DNA of 64,000 bases from Coprinopsis marcescibilis (taxonomy: Eukaryota > Basidiomycota > Agaricomycetes > Agaricales > Psathyrellaceae), in NCBI GenBank assembly GCA_004369085.1, contig ML210211.1, forward strand, positions 5,646-69,645, in the 5' to 3' direction. The notes beneath the pieces are model-generated. The model saw only the letters and a program-made list of their open reading frames with translations, did not search any database and was not told the DNA's origin. Below, piece by piece: positions 47,436 through 57,897 of this stretch. The position numbers and the translations under genes are program-made. How positions within the stretch are numbered: the first letter of the stretch is position 1; the number at the start of each line of letters is the position of its first letter.

Positions 47436-49589
47436 ATGGATTCCTCAATCGAGCCCAACGAAGCATGGAAATCCAAGCTGAAGGGAAAGATTGAAGAGAT
47501 GATTGAGGCCATGGTCGAGGAAGCTGATCGTACCTTCAAACAAGAGCGACGATTGGGACACCAAACCGAGCATTATACAGAGCTAGCCGCTATCCGCGCC
47601 ACGGCAGATGACATTTTCAACGAGTACCTTGCCCAGGAACGTCAGCGACGCATCGAGGTCGCGTGCTTCCTGGCAGAGGTTCAAAGGATGCCGGAGCTGC
47701 TGGGCCGACTCTACGCAATCGAGGGTCACGTTCGGCGAGGGAGGATATCTGGGTCGATTATTGGCGGGGATACAGCCATATACAGCACCGAACTTCACGA
47801 TGGACCTCACCCTCCTCCCGCCTCCACAGAACAGTTCGAGCCCGACAACGAGTGGAAAGGCGAGCTTCAGCGGCAAATCCTATACCAGAGCTTACTATGC
47901 CAGGCGATACCTGCCGCACGCCGCACCCTCATTGAACGTTTTCAAACCTTTCGGCGACGCGGTGACTCGGACATTGCACTACTGTCCAAATATTATGGCA
48001 ACGTGTCAAGCCTGTACGAGAACGGAGAGGGACGCTATAAAGCAGCGCTTGATCGCGAGCGGAGGCGACGACGCTGGGCTGCGAGTCTCGGCGACAATGG
48101 AGAAGGAACAGCCTGTGGAGCTCAAGGTGCAGGGGTTTCAACAAAAGGAGGAGAAGGCCGTTGGGGAAGCACACAAGGCTTGCAATCCTCCTCCATTAGC
48201 GCACCATCACCAAACACGTCGCTTGCGCCAAACGATGACGTAGAAACTACCACCAGATCCGTACGCTTTCAGAAGCGTGCCAAACGGCCTAGTAAACGAC
48301 ATCCGATACAAGTTCCATCAGATCCGGGCGACAACGACCACGTTCTCAGAAACCTCCTCGAGTTCACGAAAACTATCCAGAAGGAGCTTGAGCGACAGCA
48401 GTCAGTGGAGAACGAGTGGGAAGGGTACGACCAGATTAAGGAGAACAGGCGCACACACACCCTTGGCTATCGGGTCCCGAGAAGGGACCCAGCGGGTTCT
48501 ACTCCAGTTGGGGTGGAACATTGCAAGGATGGAGAATACATCGATAAAGACCAGGCCAACGAGACAGCCAGGTCCGACCTACCAGCCAATTCGACGAATA
48601 TTCGTTGGAAGCCAACACGAATACAGGCTTTGGCCGAAGTTGCGAAACTCGAGACGGAGCTTGAGATGGAGAAGGTGGGAAGACAGAGGCTGCAACGCGA
48701 GGGAAAGGCACGGGAGCATGAGCTGAAACGAGTACGCACAGCACAAGGGAAATCCAAGCGGGAGCAGGCTAAGGAAAAACATTCGATCAGCGAAAGGACG
48801 CAGCAAGAGAGCATTGAACGCCAGAATGCTGAGCTTCAGGAGAGCTTGGAGCGGGAGAGGGTCGAAAGAGATAGGTTGGAGAAGGAGAGAGTTACGGCTG
48901 AGCGAGAGGCCGAAAGAAACAGACTGGAACTGAGGAAGGTAGAAGCGGAAAGAATCGAAAGGTTGGAGAGAGAGAGGGAGAGGAAAAGGCTTGATGACGA
49001 GATGCTGGAACCGGAGAAGCTTGAAAGCAAGAGATTAGAGGCGGAACATCTTAGGCAGAAGCAGTGCGAGGATGAGAAGCGTGAACAGAAGAGACAAGAA
49101 GAGGAGCGGTACATAAAGGAGCGAATAGAACAGGAGACACTCGAACGCATCAGAATACGCCGTGAGAAGATGCTCAAAGAGCGGCTTGAAAAAGAGACAG
49201 CAGAGAAGGCAAGGAAGTCCGGGGGAACTGCCAGCAGGCACGGTCAACAAGCACCAACGGAAACACCGCAGCAAGAGGATGGCTGGTACAGCCCTGTAGC
49301 ACCGTGTGACACCCCTCGCCAATTTGATTCTCTAGCTGAAAGGCACTCTGGGCTTTCTCAGCAGGTCTGGTATGAGGGCAACATTGCTGGCGTGCAAGCA
49401 ATTTCCAGCGAGTTGCCCCTCCGTTTGCGGATTAAGAGACCTCAGTCGGATGTTTGGTCTGAGCGACGTGCGACAGTATTTAGCTTCCAGAGCACTTCCA
49501 GCGGTGAACAGGCCCCCACTCCCAGTATGAATCTTTCACCATTGGGAGGATGCTTCGACCTACCACAGCATGTATTCGTTAGTGCGTAA
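47436..49589 (+). CDS. Large coiled-coil protein with divergent RPPSE tail
   Basis: A single exon of 717 residues starting MDSSIEPNEAWKSKLKGKIE. The opening WK-x2-L-x3-I helix resembles the start of the 4608-4959 exon and recurs inside this protein as DNEWKGELQRQILYQ (about residue 137). A middle region contains RRRRRWAASLGDN and a basic patch KRAKRPSKRHP. From about residue 400 to 610 there is a very long, highly charged Glu/Arg/Lys coiled coil (ERERVERDRLEKERVTAERE and similar). The tail is the most diverged of the set: RLRIKRPQSDVW, VFSFQST, TPSMNLSP, followed by about 14 extra residues. Probably a rod-like scaffold; no enzymatic domain. The largest member of the family. Confidence 0.8.
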   Translation: MDSSIEPNEAWKSKLKGKIEEMIEAMVEEADRTFKQERRLGHQTEHYTELAAIRATADDIFNEYLAQERQRRIEVACFLAEVQRMPELLGRLYAIEGHVRRGRISGSIIGGDTAIYSTELHDGPHPPPASTEQFEPDNEWKGELQRQILYQSLLCQAIPAARRTLIERFQTFRRRGDSDIALLSKYYGNVSSLYENGEGRYKAALDRERRRRRWAASLGDNGEGTACGAQGAGVSTKGGEGRWGSTQGLQSSSISAPSPNTSLAPNDDVETTTRSVRFQKRAKRPSKRHPIQVPSDPGDNDHVLRNLLEFTKTIQKELERQQSVENEWEGYDQIKENRRTHTLGYRVPRRDPAGSTPVGVEHCKDGEYIDKDQANETARSDLPANSTNIRWKPTRIQALAEVAKLETELEMEKVGRQRLQREGKAREHELKRVRTAQGKSKREQAKEKHSISERTQQESIERQNAELQESLERERVERDRLEKERVTAEREAERNRLELRKVEAERIERLERERERKRLDDEMLEPEKLESKRLEAEHLRQKQCEDEKREQKRQEEERYIKERIEQETLERIRIRREKMLKERLEKETAEKARKSGGTASRHGQQAPTETPQQEDGWYSPVAPCDTPRQFDSLAERHSGLSQQVWYEGNIAGVQAISSELPLRLRIKRPQSDVWSERRATVFSFQSTSSGEQAPTPSMNLSPLGGCFDLPQHVFVSA

Positions 49590-50099
49590 CACTTTGAGGC
49601 TGTGTTTATTTTTATTTTTGACGAGTCACTCAAGTTTCTTCACGAGCGGGGTTGAGCGATGACGACATTAAGTGCAGGTCAACTTCCTGTACTCCAATAT
49701 ATATTTTATGGGTTCTTTATTCATCGTGTATCACCCCTGTCACCTAGTGTGTGGCCAGATAAATTTGGATACGCGAGATGTGTGAAAGTCGCGGCAACAC
49801 TGACCGAGGATGTTTGGGCTGCTGTATTGGTTTCAACATGTATACAAGAAGGTCCGCATACCATTGACGAAACTGAGAACGCTGTGGCACACAGTCGCAT
49901 CAGACCAAGCTACATGTGACACCTTGTTTTATTGATATCCTCTCCACCTTTCACAGCACTTAGACTGGCAGTGTTCAGGCGCTTGTGTGCGTATTTAAAA
50001 TCTGATGGCATGTGATGCTGTACCGCACAGCACTTGAAAACCATATATAAACGTTCAATGCAATACCAGACTGGCTTGCCACGCGCCAGCAACACCACG
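49590..50099. other. Intergenic with TATA box
   Basis: About 510 nt ending in TATATAAAC at 50044-50052, 48-56 nt before the next ATG. No gene seen. Confidence 0.55.
50044..50052 (+). promoter_or_regulatory. TATA box of the 50100 gene
   Basis: TATATAAAC 56 nt upstream of the ATG at 50100. The paralog at 52246 has TATATAAATA at the same distance. This favours ATG 50100 over the in-frame ATG at 50034, which lies upstream of the TATA box. Confidence 0.6.
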
Positions 50100-50990
50100 A
50101 TGTCTCGATCCAAGCCTGAAGTTATCATAGTACCGCAGCAGCGTTATCATGATTACTACCCAGATCAGGTGGTCATCGCTCCGGCTGCACCTTTCCCCCA
50201 GCCTACGCCTAGCCCATCATATGTCAGTTCCTCAGGGTACCCCGGGTATTTCACTCCAACCGTTGGAGAGCCGGTTATACCTCACATGGCTTGGACACCA
50301 GAGGACCGTAGCTCCACAAATACTGCCCTTCCTACGTATGACGTTGAAGCAAGGTCGCGTAACTCTCGTACAAGCGAATCAAGACGCGTAAACCAAAGGT
50401 TCGAGGCACCACCTCCAACTGTTGATACGGGGAAAGGGGCAGGGGTAGGGAAAGAGCTACGCCAGGATTGGATTTTAGCGGAAGAAAGGCTAAAGCGAGA
50501 TCTGGAACGAGAAAGAAGAAAGCGAAAAGGGTTGGAGAGGGAGTTGCAGCAGGAACAAAAGCGAAGGGAGGAGGTTGAAGCCCAGCTGGTAGAGACGCGA
50601 TCGCAATTGCAGCAAGAGCGCAAAAACTCTCAGCCAGAGAAATCCAGCCGACTCTACGAGACGGGTGTATTTGAATCACCGCATCGCCTTAGCGTCACGA
50701 ACGGTGCTCGGACAAAGACAGCCAAGAGCCACGCTGAAACACCTAATTCAGCATCATCAGAGGAGATAGAGCCTAAGCAAGCCAGCAAGCCTTCTCTGCG
50801 ACAGCGCATTGGACTACAAAGGCCTCCATCAAGTATATCCAAGTCCTCAACGAGCAGCGAAGCGACAGTTCGTCCAGGTGCACCCTCGATCCTCAGCACC
50901 GCATATACAGCAACGAGCACGAAATCATCCATCCCAACCTTAAACCTCGCACCTTTGCTGTCCAAATTGAGCCTTACATCTCGGAATTAA
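50100..50990 (+). CDS. Coiled-coil tail protein, tandem pair member 1
   Basis: Single exon, 296 residues from the ATG of MSRSKPEVIIVPQQ. A Pro/Tyr/Ser-rich N-terminus (PAAPFPQPTPSPSYVSSSGY) precedes a basic linker with EAPPPTVDTG. A coiled coil (LKRDLERERRKRKGLERELQ) spans about residues 130-185. Then come LYETGVFESPHRLSVTNGAR and a variant tail: LRQRIGLQRPPSSIS, no FSYQSS block, and SSIPTLNLAPLLSKLSL at the end. Closely similar along its length to the gene at 52246, so the two are a recent tandem duplicate. Function unknown. Confidence 0.78.
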   Translation: MSRSKPEVIIVPQQRYHDYYPDQVVIAPAAPFPQPTPSPSYVSSSGYPGYFTPTVGEPVIPHMAWTPEDRSSTNTALPTYDVEARSRNSRTSESRRVNQRFEAPPPTVDTGKGAGVGKELRQDWILAEERLKRDLERERRKRKGLERELQQEQKRREEVEAQLVETRSQLQQERKNSQPEKSSRLYETGVFESPHRLSVTNGARTKTAKSHAETPNSASSEEIEPKQASKPSLRQRIGLQRPPSSISKSSTSSEATVRPGAPSILSTAYTATSTKSSIPTLNLAPLLSKLSLTSRN

Positions 50991-52190
50991 ATACTCATGT
51001 ACTTCTATGCGCGATAATTTGCAACCGTTATCCTATGTCTCAGATCTCACGATTTACCGTTCACGGATGTTGCCGATTGATTCAGGCGGAGATTAATGAG
51101 GGTGTGCGCACAGCATCTGCAGCTTTTCTTGGGAGCTGAACGTGTCCGCTATGCATTGGCTAGGTAATTGATACAGCACGAGCAGAACTTTCAAAGAGGA
51201 AGCAGCGAGAGATGTGTGGTTTGACAACCCTAGGGCGCAGCCAATGTCTCACAGCAGAGCAATAATAAGAGGGCGAGCAAGACCAGTAATGATCAGGATT
51301 ACTACTAGTATCGCCATACTGATGCTGTCTGACCCAGCCCCAGCTCAGCCGCCTCCGGGAGCGGGAAGTAATGTATATTGATAAATTAAACATTCGTCGT
51401 CGATATACAGCAGTGATAAACGACCCTGGCGCATTTGGTCATCACATGCGCGGGCACTGCCAGTGTCGGGTGAGTCCGTCTCTCCTTTTCACTTCGAACT
51501 TGGGCTGCGTGTTTGCCTTCGCCTTCATCCAGTCCAGCCTCCTTCCATTGCTCTTGCTGCTCTCCCCTCGTTCTCGTTGGTCCCTTCTGGATGGGTCCAC
51601 AAAGACAAGAACATAGGCTTACACACACTGGTGCCAGATGGCATTGTTGCGTTAATTAACAACCCCATTGGAGAGGCTAACAGCGCTAGAGAGATGTGCC
51701 GACTAGTCTAACAGACTTTATGCAAAACAAGCCTGGCAGATATCCCAGTCGAGTTTTTAATCTCTGAATTTAGCACTGGCACAGAAGGGGACACTATGGC
51801 GGTAAAGGGAAATGGGAGGCAGCAATCGACGATGCTGAGCTCGGGAACCTCTGGGTACCCAGCCTTCCACTCTGCTTATGCTGTCCAACTCAGCCCCAGC
51901 TCCACACCCAGGAGCAGGAGTAGGAAGCTATCTATACCGAAACATCAGGCTACCGCGCTGTATGTGTCTCTCGCCCATGCGACTCTAGCCTCATGTTATC
52001 CGCTTGGTACTCACGATCTTTGTTAGATTGTTACAGTCAAAACGGGAGATTTCGCCACCGCGATATAGCAAGCGCCCTACAGTACTACAGGGTATTGCAT
52101 TGCTGTCCCCTGTCCACTCGCTACATCTGGCAGTGTTGGGGGACTTGGAGGGCTGCAAATCACAGTGCTGCGCTGAGCAGCACCAGGGCT
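50991..52190. other. Intergenic with exon relic and repeated flank
   Basis: About 1.2 kb. At 51053-51094 a stretch (GGATGTTGCCGATTGATTC) matches the 3' flank of the 52246 gene and resembles the upstream element of the later genes. A relic of the 53501 gene's first exon lies at 51160-51300 (listed separately). The remainder shows no gene; a 76-codon Ser-rich frame at 51796-52026 has no tail and no relatives here. Confidence 0.55.
51160..51300 (+). pseudogene. Relic of a 53501-type first exon
   Basis: The stretch from ATACAGCACGAGCAGAAC through TGTGGTTTGACAACCCTAGG to TGTCTCACAGCAG lines up with 53624-53730 of the intact gene (GTACAGTACGAAGCAGAAC, TTGGTTTGACGGCCCCAGAG, CGTCTCACAGCAGG). There are scattered substitutions and an indel of about 12-14 nt that breaks the frame. 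It shows that a copy of that gene once lay between the 50100 and 52246 genes. Confidence 0.65.
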
Positions 52191-52200
52191 TATATAAATA
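52191..52200 (+). promoter_or_regulatory. TATA box of the 52246 gene
   Basis: TATATAAATA 55 nt upstream of the ATG at 52246, the same spacing as in its paralog at 50100. Confidence 0.6.
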
Positions 52201-52245
52201 AAAACTTTAAGCTGACACAAACAACTAAGCCAACCCAGCGCCACT

Positions 52246-53073
52246 ATGTACCCAACCCAGCTTCTTGTCCCAGTATCCCAGTGGCCGCCTTATTACCCAG
52301 TTCAGCCCGCTGCACCTTTCTCTCCGTACTCAGCAAACTTCACCCCACCCTTCGGAGGCGAGCCTACCACTCTGACTGGGATGGGAAACCACAACCCCCA
52401 GATGGGTGTCCTTGTCTTTCTTCCATCGCTCCCTGGACGAACGAGCTCGTGTGGATCTCGTAGTACTAGCAAGTCAAGACGCACAAACCGAAGGACTAAA
52501 GCACCACCTCCGACTGTTTATACAGGGTCAGGGGGAGCACTGCGTCAGGGGTCGAATCGGACCGTAGTCGACGACGAAAGGATGAAGCAGCATCTGGAAC
52601 GAGAAAGAAGAAAACGGAAAAGGTTGGAGATGGAGTTGCAACAGGAACGACAGCGAAGGAAGGGAGCCGAGGCCCAATTGGCCCGGGTAGAGATGCAATC
52701 GCAATTACAGCAGGAACCTCAAAACCCGAAGCCAAAGGAACCCAGCCAATTCTACGAGATGGGTGTATTTCAAGCAACGTGCCGCCTCAGCCTCATGAAC
52801 GGTGCTCGGACGAAGACAGTTGAAAACCGCCCTAAAACTCCTCATTCAGCGTTGTTGGAGGGGAGAGAGGCCAAGCCGGCCAGCAAGCCTGCCCTGCGGC
52901 AGCGTATTCGACTTGAAAGGCCTCCATCAAGCGTATCCATTCACTCATGTGCGCGGCGATCCACACTCATCACCACATACACAATGGCAACAACTTGTCG
53001 CACAAAATCATACATCCCGACCTTGAATCTCGCACCATTATTATCCAGATTGAGCCTCATTTCTCGGAATTAA
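52246..53073 (+). CDS. Coiled-coil tail protein, tandem pair member 2
   Basis: Single exon, 275 residues, start MYPTQLLVPVSQWPPYYPVQ. Same architecture as the 50100 gene: Pro/Tyr-rich N-terminus, KAPPPTVYTG linker, coiled coil (MKQHLERERRKRKRLEMELQ), YEMGVFQATCRLSLMNGAR, and tail LRQRIRLERPPSSVS followed by YIPTLNLAPLLSRLSL. The N-terminal third has diverged most, while the coiled coil and tail are well kept, suggesting that these are the constrained parts. No known domain; function unknown. Confidence 0.78.
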   Translation: MYPTQLLVPVSQWPPYYPVQPAAPFSPYSANFTPPFGGEPTTLTGMGNHNPQMGVLVFLPSLPGRTSSCGSRSTSKSRRTNRRTKAPPPTVYTGSGGALRQGSNRTVVDDERMKQHLERERRKRKRLEMELQQERQRRKGAEAQLARVEMQSQLQQEPQNPKPKEPSQFYEMGVFQATCRLSLMNGARTKTVENRPKTPHSALLEGREAKPASKPALRQRIRLERPPSSVSIHSCARRSTLITTYTMATTCRTKSYIPTLNLAPLLSRLSLISRN

Positions 53074-53500
53074 CGCTTTAACTGCATATGTACCGTAGAC
53101 TTATGATAATTTGCATACTTCACAATTTCTGTTACGTTCGCGGATGTTGCCGACTCTTTCAAGCAGAGACAAGCACACAATCCTTGGCCAATTTCATCTC
53201 AACAACTTGTACCGAACCCTCATGTAAGTTTGAAACCGCAGGTTGGCCTCAGCAATCGTCTGTTATACCAGTTCATCAGAGCTGGTTAGGAAGACTACAA
53301 CGATGAAAGTCCCAAAGGCTAAAAGGCTGGCCAGGGCCTTTTCAACTCGCTGAATCGCAACTTACCACGAGGTATGTGCATGCGCGCACTGCATTCACAG
53401 CTTTGGTTGAGGTTTGAGCGTGTTTTCTGGCACGAGTTGCAGTGCGCTGTATACTTCTGTGTAGTCAATACGCTCAGGGTGCAATTGCGCCTACGTGTCA
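53074..53500. other. Intergenic
   Basis: About 430 nt. Its first 90 nt match the 3' flank of the 50100 gene (TGATAATTTGCATACTTCAC; CGCGGATGTTGCCGACT). No gene seen. Confidence 0.55.
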
Positions 53501-55384
53501 ATGGCTCCTCCTCCCCCACCCCCCTTGATGCCCTTCCCCTTGACAAAGAATGTTGCCAAACCAGACCAGCAACAGACATCGTCCGAGTATTACCGGACTT
53601 CGAAGGATCGCAGCGAAGCGGTCCAAGTACAGTACGAAGCAGAACTCGCAAAGTGGAGCCAACGATGGATGCTTGGTTTGACGGCCCCAGAGGCGCAGCC
53701 AACCGGCCGCGTCAGCGTCTCACAGCAGGACGAGAGCAAGAGAGCTCAAGTATCAGGGTCATCGGTTCGATCAGGACCCCCATATGTCTACCACACAACC
53801 TTCCATTCGACTCCCAAGACTGGTGGCAGCAAACAATCCCATGCCCAGCCTAAGGACCATCGTTTTCAACGTAGCTCCAAACATCGTTCAGCAAAGTCCT
53901 TGTATTACTATCACTCATCGGCGGAGGACGACAGTAGCGACACGAAGCACCACACGCTCATCAAACCCCCAAACCACAACCCAACCTCTACATTTGCAGA
54001 ACGAATACGGCGTGAAGAGAGGGGCAATCAGAGTCGATCTGCAACGTCACCGCGAGCAACACAAGGAAGGCAACGAGGGATCCGGACAGCCACGGAATAC
54101 GCAAAGCACACCGCCTATTCTGGCAGAATCTGAGGGCGAACAACGGGCTCGAGGGAATCGGTCGCTCCCCCGTCGAAGGCAATCACAACATCCCACCTCC
54201 ACACGTCAGTTCATGCTGCCCCAGCTCACGAGCGTCCCCCTTGATTTGGAAAACGACGGGCTTGATGATACTCAGCGCCTAGAACCTGGGGAACAAGAAA
54301 CTCTAAGACCCCCGTCTTCATCTTGGTCTTGCTCGTCTCGTAATGGCGACCTCAAGGATGGGCCAAACCAAAATGACAAAAGCTCTGGGACAGGTGAGTA
54401 TTAAGTCCATCGTCTAAGCAATCACGCTCTTTGCTAATCGATCCATCAGCTGCCACACATGATCCTGACGAGGAAGAATCAGCCCAAGGACATGAAGATG
54501 AAGTTGAGAGGCTGAAGGCGAAGCTGAAGCATCAGGAGGAGCGGTATCGGGAAGAACAGCAGAAAGCAATGGAAAGCTTAGCAAAGGAGAAACGTCAGAG
54601 AATGAAGCTTGAGTGGGAGGTGCGGGATAGAGAGAAACTTGAAGAGGAAGGGCGAGAGAAAGACAGCTTGATTGCTAAACTGCAGGCGCAGAAGGCAGCG
54701 TTGGAACAGCAGATGAGGAATGAAGGGGAAAAGCAGGAGGAGGAGCGTGCGGACATGGAACGCCGATTTGAAGTAAAGTTGGTAGGAGAAAGCATTCGCA
54801 TTGAGCGGGAGCAGCAGGAAAAGGGGCGTTTGGAGAGGGTGATGTATGTGGCTGGGATCAATAAGGGAAAAGAGAGCTGGGCAGCCCTTGATAAGGAAAG
54901 AAAGGAGGAACGAGAGACCTTAGAGCGGCAGAGGGAAGAGCTGAAGATGGAACTGGAGGGCGAACGGAAGGGTCGTCGGCAGCTTGAACAGCAACGTCTA
55001 GCGCTGAAGCGGCTGGAAATTGAGTACAGGAAGGATCAGGGCAAGCTGGAACGCGAACGTCTCGAGCGAGAGAAGCTCGAAGTTGAACTTGCGAAGGAGA
55101 TGGAGCAACGGGAGAGGCTAGAGCTAGAGCGGCAGCACCTGGAAGCGTTGGTTGCGCAACTCAGCTCTCAGGTGTCTGGCGGGCTTTCTACTCAGCGAGC
55201 ACCAAACGAGGGTGCACATCGTTCTCATATTCAGAGGCCTCCATCCGAATTTTCGCTTGCACAGACGAATGGAGGGCTGCGAACGTCAGTCTTCAGTTAT
55301 CAGAGCAGCATCGCTACTTCGACGGGGCCCATACCCAGGCTGTCTCTGTCGCCGCATCTTTCTCCTGTGGGGCTCAATCAGTAA
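53501..55384 (+). CDS. Proline-rich/coiled-coil tail protein
   Basis: Starts MAPPPPPPLMPFPLTKN (53501). Three exons are needed. The first intron ends at TTCTGGCAG (54126); its donor is either 54012 or 54033, both keeping frame. The second is 54394..54449 (GTGAGT...CATCAG). The N-terminal half is disordered and Ser/Arg/His-rich. Exon 3 encodes a long charged coiled coil of about 230 residues (VERLKAKLKHQEERYREEQQ; LEQQRLALKRLEIEYRKDQG). The tail is a canonical one: SHIQRPPSEFS, VFSYQSS, IPRLSLSP. Likely a scaffold; no enzymatic domain. A decayed copy of exon 1 lies at 51160. Confidence 0.75.
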
Positions 55385-56021
55385 GAGATTTGGAAGATTC
55401 GATCCAATATGTGGATTTTCAGCTCCCAAAGCAGCATAGCTATTTTGGCGGGGCCTATACCCGGCACATAACATATATGTCTTTCGCCACATCTCTATTG
55501 GGGTGGTCTCAGTAACTGAAGGTGTCGAACTCCAACTGCTATATATACAAGCTGTGTGATCAAGTGTATTCAGCTCTAATATACATAATACAAGCACGAC
55601 GAGTCACGACTGCTGGCTGGAGCAAAAGCAGAAGTTATGGCGAAAGAGCAGACGATTATGTATAGTCGGAGATCTCCGACCTTGATTGAAGCGGAGATAT
55701 TATCCGCTCCAACCTCTGCTAGCCTGCCAGCGAGCCCAAGTTGTAGAATAAACCACATTGAAACCCGCGCCACATCAACCACCTTTTAATCTTATACTGC
55801 AGTATTCATGTTCGCCGTGACGATTTCAATGTCGAATCAACACGAAGTATGTGACAGGTTTTGACAGCTTCGGCATTTCAGAACAGCATTTTGGTGCCAC
55901 AGGCTGTGCATGTCCGACCTCTTCAGAGCCGTCTTCGCTCCAAACCGTCGTACCTCCCTCCCCACTCTGTCAACACTTCAAGCCATAAGCCAGCTACCTC
56001 CACCCCAAAGAGCGCAGTACG
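55385..56021. other. Upstream region with shared family element
   Basis: About 640 nt. It contains GATCTCCGACCTTGATTGAA+GCGGAGATATT (55671-55701), an element that recurs upstream of the 57898, 59286 and 61733 genes. From about 55835 it aligns with the region before 57898 (GTCGAATCAACA, TTCGGCATT...CAGAACAGCAT). Confidence 0.6.
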
Positions 56022-56984
56022 ATGTCGACAACAGGAGGCCACCAGCAACAGGCCCCTATGCAGAAGCCCAAAAAGAAAGTCCGGTTTTCGAGCACTGTTC
56101 AAGTCAACGACACAGGCACTGCCAGTATAAGTATGGTGCCTGAGCATCTAGTGCAAAGGCCAAAAGCACGGAGGTCGCGAAGGACGGTAGCTAATCCTTC
56201 GGACAACAATCCTGAAGCAATGGAGGTTGAGGCGATTCCACTGGTGCCGGACATGGACAAAGAGGACGGACAGTACGACCGAGCTCGTCTTATTTTGGAG
56301 TTCGAGGTGGAAAGACAGAAACATTTGCAAGAACGACGCGAAATGGAGGACAGACTCAATCAAGTGTTGCAGGAGAAGGATGCGCTGGAGAAGGAGCTGT
56401 TGACGCAGAAGAGAATGGTCATGTGGCTGGAAGGGGAGAGACAAAGGGCCAAGCAAGGACTGCTGGAACCAATTCTGGTGGAAAGGACTATATCTGCGGA
56501 TGACGCAGAAGCACCGCCCAATTCGGTTAACGGGTGGCCTGGCGCACAGTCGGTTCGTGAGGATGACGGGAAGCAAGGGCGAGCAAAGGCAGAGGAGGAG
56601 CAGGAAAGGACTCGCTGGTATAGGAGAGCGGCCATCTACTGGCAAGAGCATGAACGACTGGAGCGCGAGAGACACGAGTACTTTGTGGCTGAAAGAGAGA
56701 GGGAAAAACGCAAGCGAGAACCGGAGCTACCTCTTCCACAGGTGCCTGAAGAACTTTCCTCTGAGGATGACGACGAAATTCCCGACCATCATCAAGATTT
56801 ACCGACTCCTGATCCCAGGCCGCGGTTTAGGTTGCAAAGGCCCCCATCCGCAGCATCAACTTGTTATACGATTGGAGGACGGTCAACTTGCGAGTCGGTT
56901 TTCGGCTACGAAGGCAGTATAGCTGGATCTACATGTCCTACGCCTCGGATATCTCTGTCACCTTGGACTGATTTCGACGAGTAG
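56022..56984 (+). CDS. LTQKRM-type coiled-coil tail protein 1
   Basis: Single exon, 320 residues, start MSTTGGHQQQAPMQKPKKKV. Residues 18-22 (KKVRF, followed by SSTVQV) fit an RVxF-type protein phosphatase 1 docking motif. The core shared by three paralogs follows: YDRARLILEFEVERQKHLQE, then MEDRLNQVLQEKDALEKELL, then LTQKRMVMWLEGERQRAK, a coiled coil. A second shared block is AAIYWQEHERLERERHEY. After an acidic SSEDDDE run comes the tail: RFRLQRPPSAAS, VFGYEGS, TPRISLSPW. This is the only one of the three with the full N-terminus. Function unknown. Confidence 0.78.
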   Translation: MSTTGGHQQQAPMQKPKKKVRFSSTVQVNDTGTASISMVPEHLVQRPKARRSRRTVANPSDNNPEAMEVEAIPLVPDMDKEDGQYDRARLILEFEVERQKHLQERREMEDRLNQVLQEKDALEKELLTQKRMVMWLEGERQRAKQGLLEPILVERTISADDAEAPPNSVNGWPGAQSVREDDGKQGRAKAEEEQERTRWYRRAAIYWQEHERLERERHEYFVAEREREKRKREPELPLPQVPEELSSEDDDEIPDHHQDLPTPDPRPRFRLQRPPSAASTCYTIGGRSTCESVFGYEGSIAGSTCPTPRISLSPWTDFDE

Positions 56985-57897
56985 TCATGCTATCGCACCA
57001 ATCTATGCCATATGGACTAGCTCGTACTGATTTAAAATTATTTCTATGGTTACAAATAGTATTCGTTATAATTCATACATAAAAGGTTTGAACAAAGTTA
57101 TTATCTGCTTTGCGTACACAGGTCGAGGCAAGCCAAACCCGTTCCCCGGAGCAATTGGTGTGTCTGAATTGGCAACGCGTGGGCTTACCCGGAACGGAAA
57201 TCCACGGACATAGGTCCAGCAGCAAACCCATATACCATGACGCATGAAGCGTAAGCTTAAAGGCTTGAAGGGGTGAATCTACACGGCCCAGAGCCACTGC
57301 CACCAGCGCTTAGTGCTTAAAATTGACTCCGAGCACACATATAGCAGAGGCGCTCACTCGAGGTGCTGTGCTATTAGCTCTAGCTCCGATGCTTTAATTG
57401 TACGTATGAACACTGAGAATGATGTTGGATACAAGCACAACAAGTGCTATTCTGAGTAAATCTGAAGATGACGATGAAAACAGGCAGGACAATATCAGCC
57501 TCGGGCTTTCCCGGCTCTTATTGAAGCGGAGATGATCAAATTATTCTCATCGTCGCCAAGCAGCGGCGCTGCCCATGTTGAAAGCCACCACACCCTCAAC
57601 TGCAATAGTATGCTACCATAAAGACCAATGAAGCATGCACGACCTGGTTCCAGTGTCGAATCAACATAAGGTATGCACAAGGCCCTGACATTGTTTCTGT
57701 TTCGGCATTCCAGAACAGCATCTCAGTGCGACAGGAGCTGTGCAGATCCCACGTCTTTCGAGCTTTCTTTGGTCCTTACCGCCATAGCCTCTCTCTCCAC
57801 TCGCTATCGGCACTGAAACCCATAAACCAGCCACTTCTATCCAAAAGGCCATAGTACCGACCACCAATAAGTATCTGCGCAGACGCCCACGCCGCCC
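56985..57897. other. Upstream region with shared family element
   Basis: About 910 nt. It carries a shortened copy of the family element (TTATTGAAGCGGAGATGATC, 57518-57537) and, from about 57655, a stretch homologous to the 5' region of the 56022 gene. That homology includes the area which there encodes the N-terminus, but no equivalent open frame survives here. Confidence 0.6.

Noticed and set aside
47583..49401. Several long minus-strand frames opposite the 717-residue protein
   Set aside because: They are antisense shadows of a Glu/Arg/Lys-rich coiled coil and have Ser/Leu/Phe-rich, signature-free translations.
50034..50099. Start of the 50100 gene at the upstream ATG (50034)
   Set aside because: The ATG at 50034 lies before the TATA box at 50044. 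The paralog shows the TATA box 55 nt before its ATG, which matches 50100.
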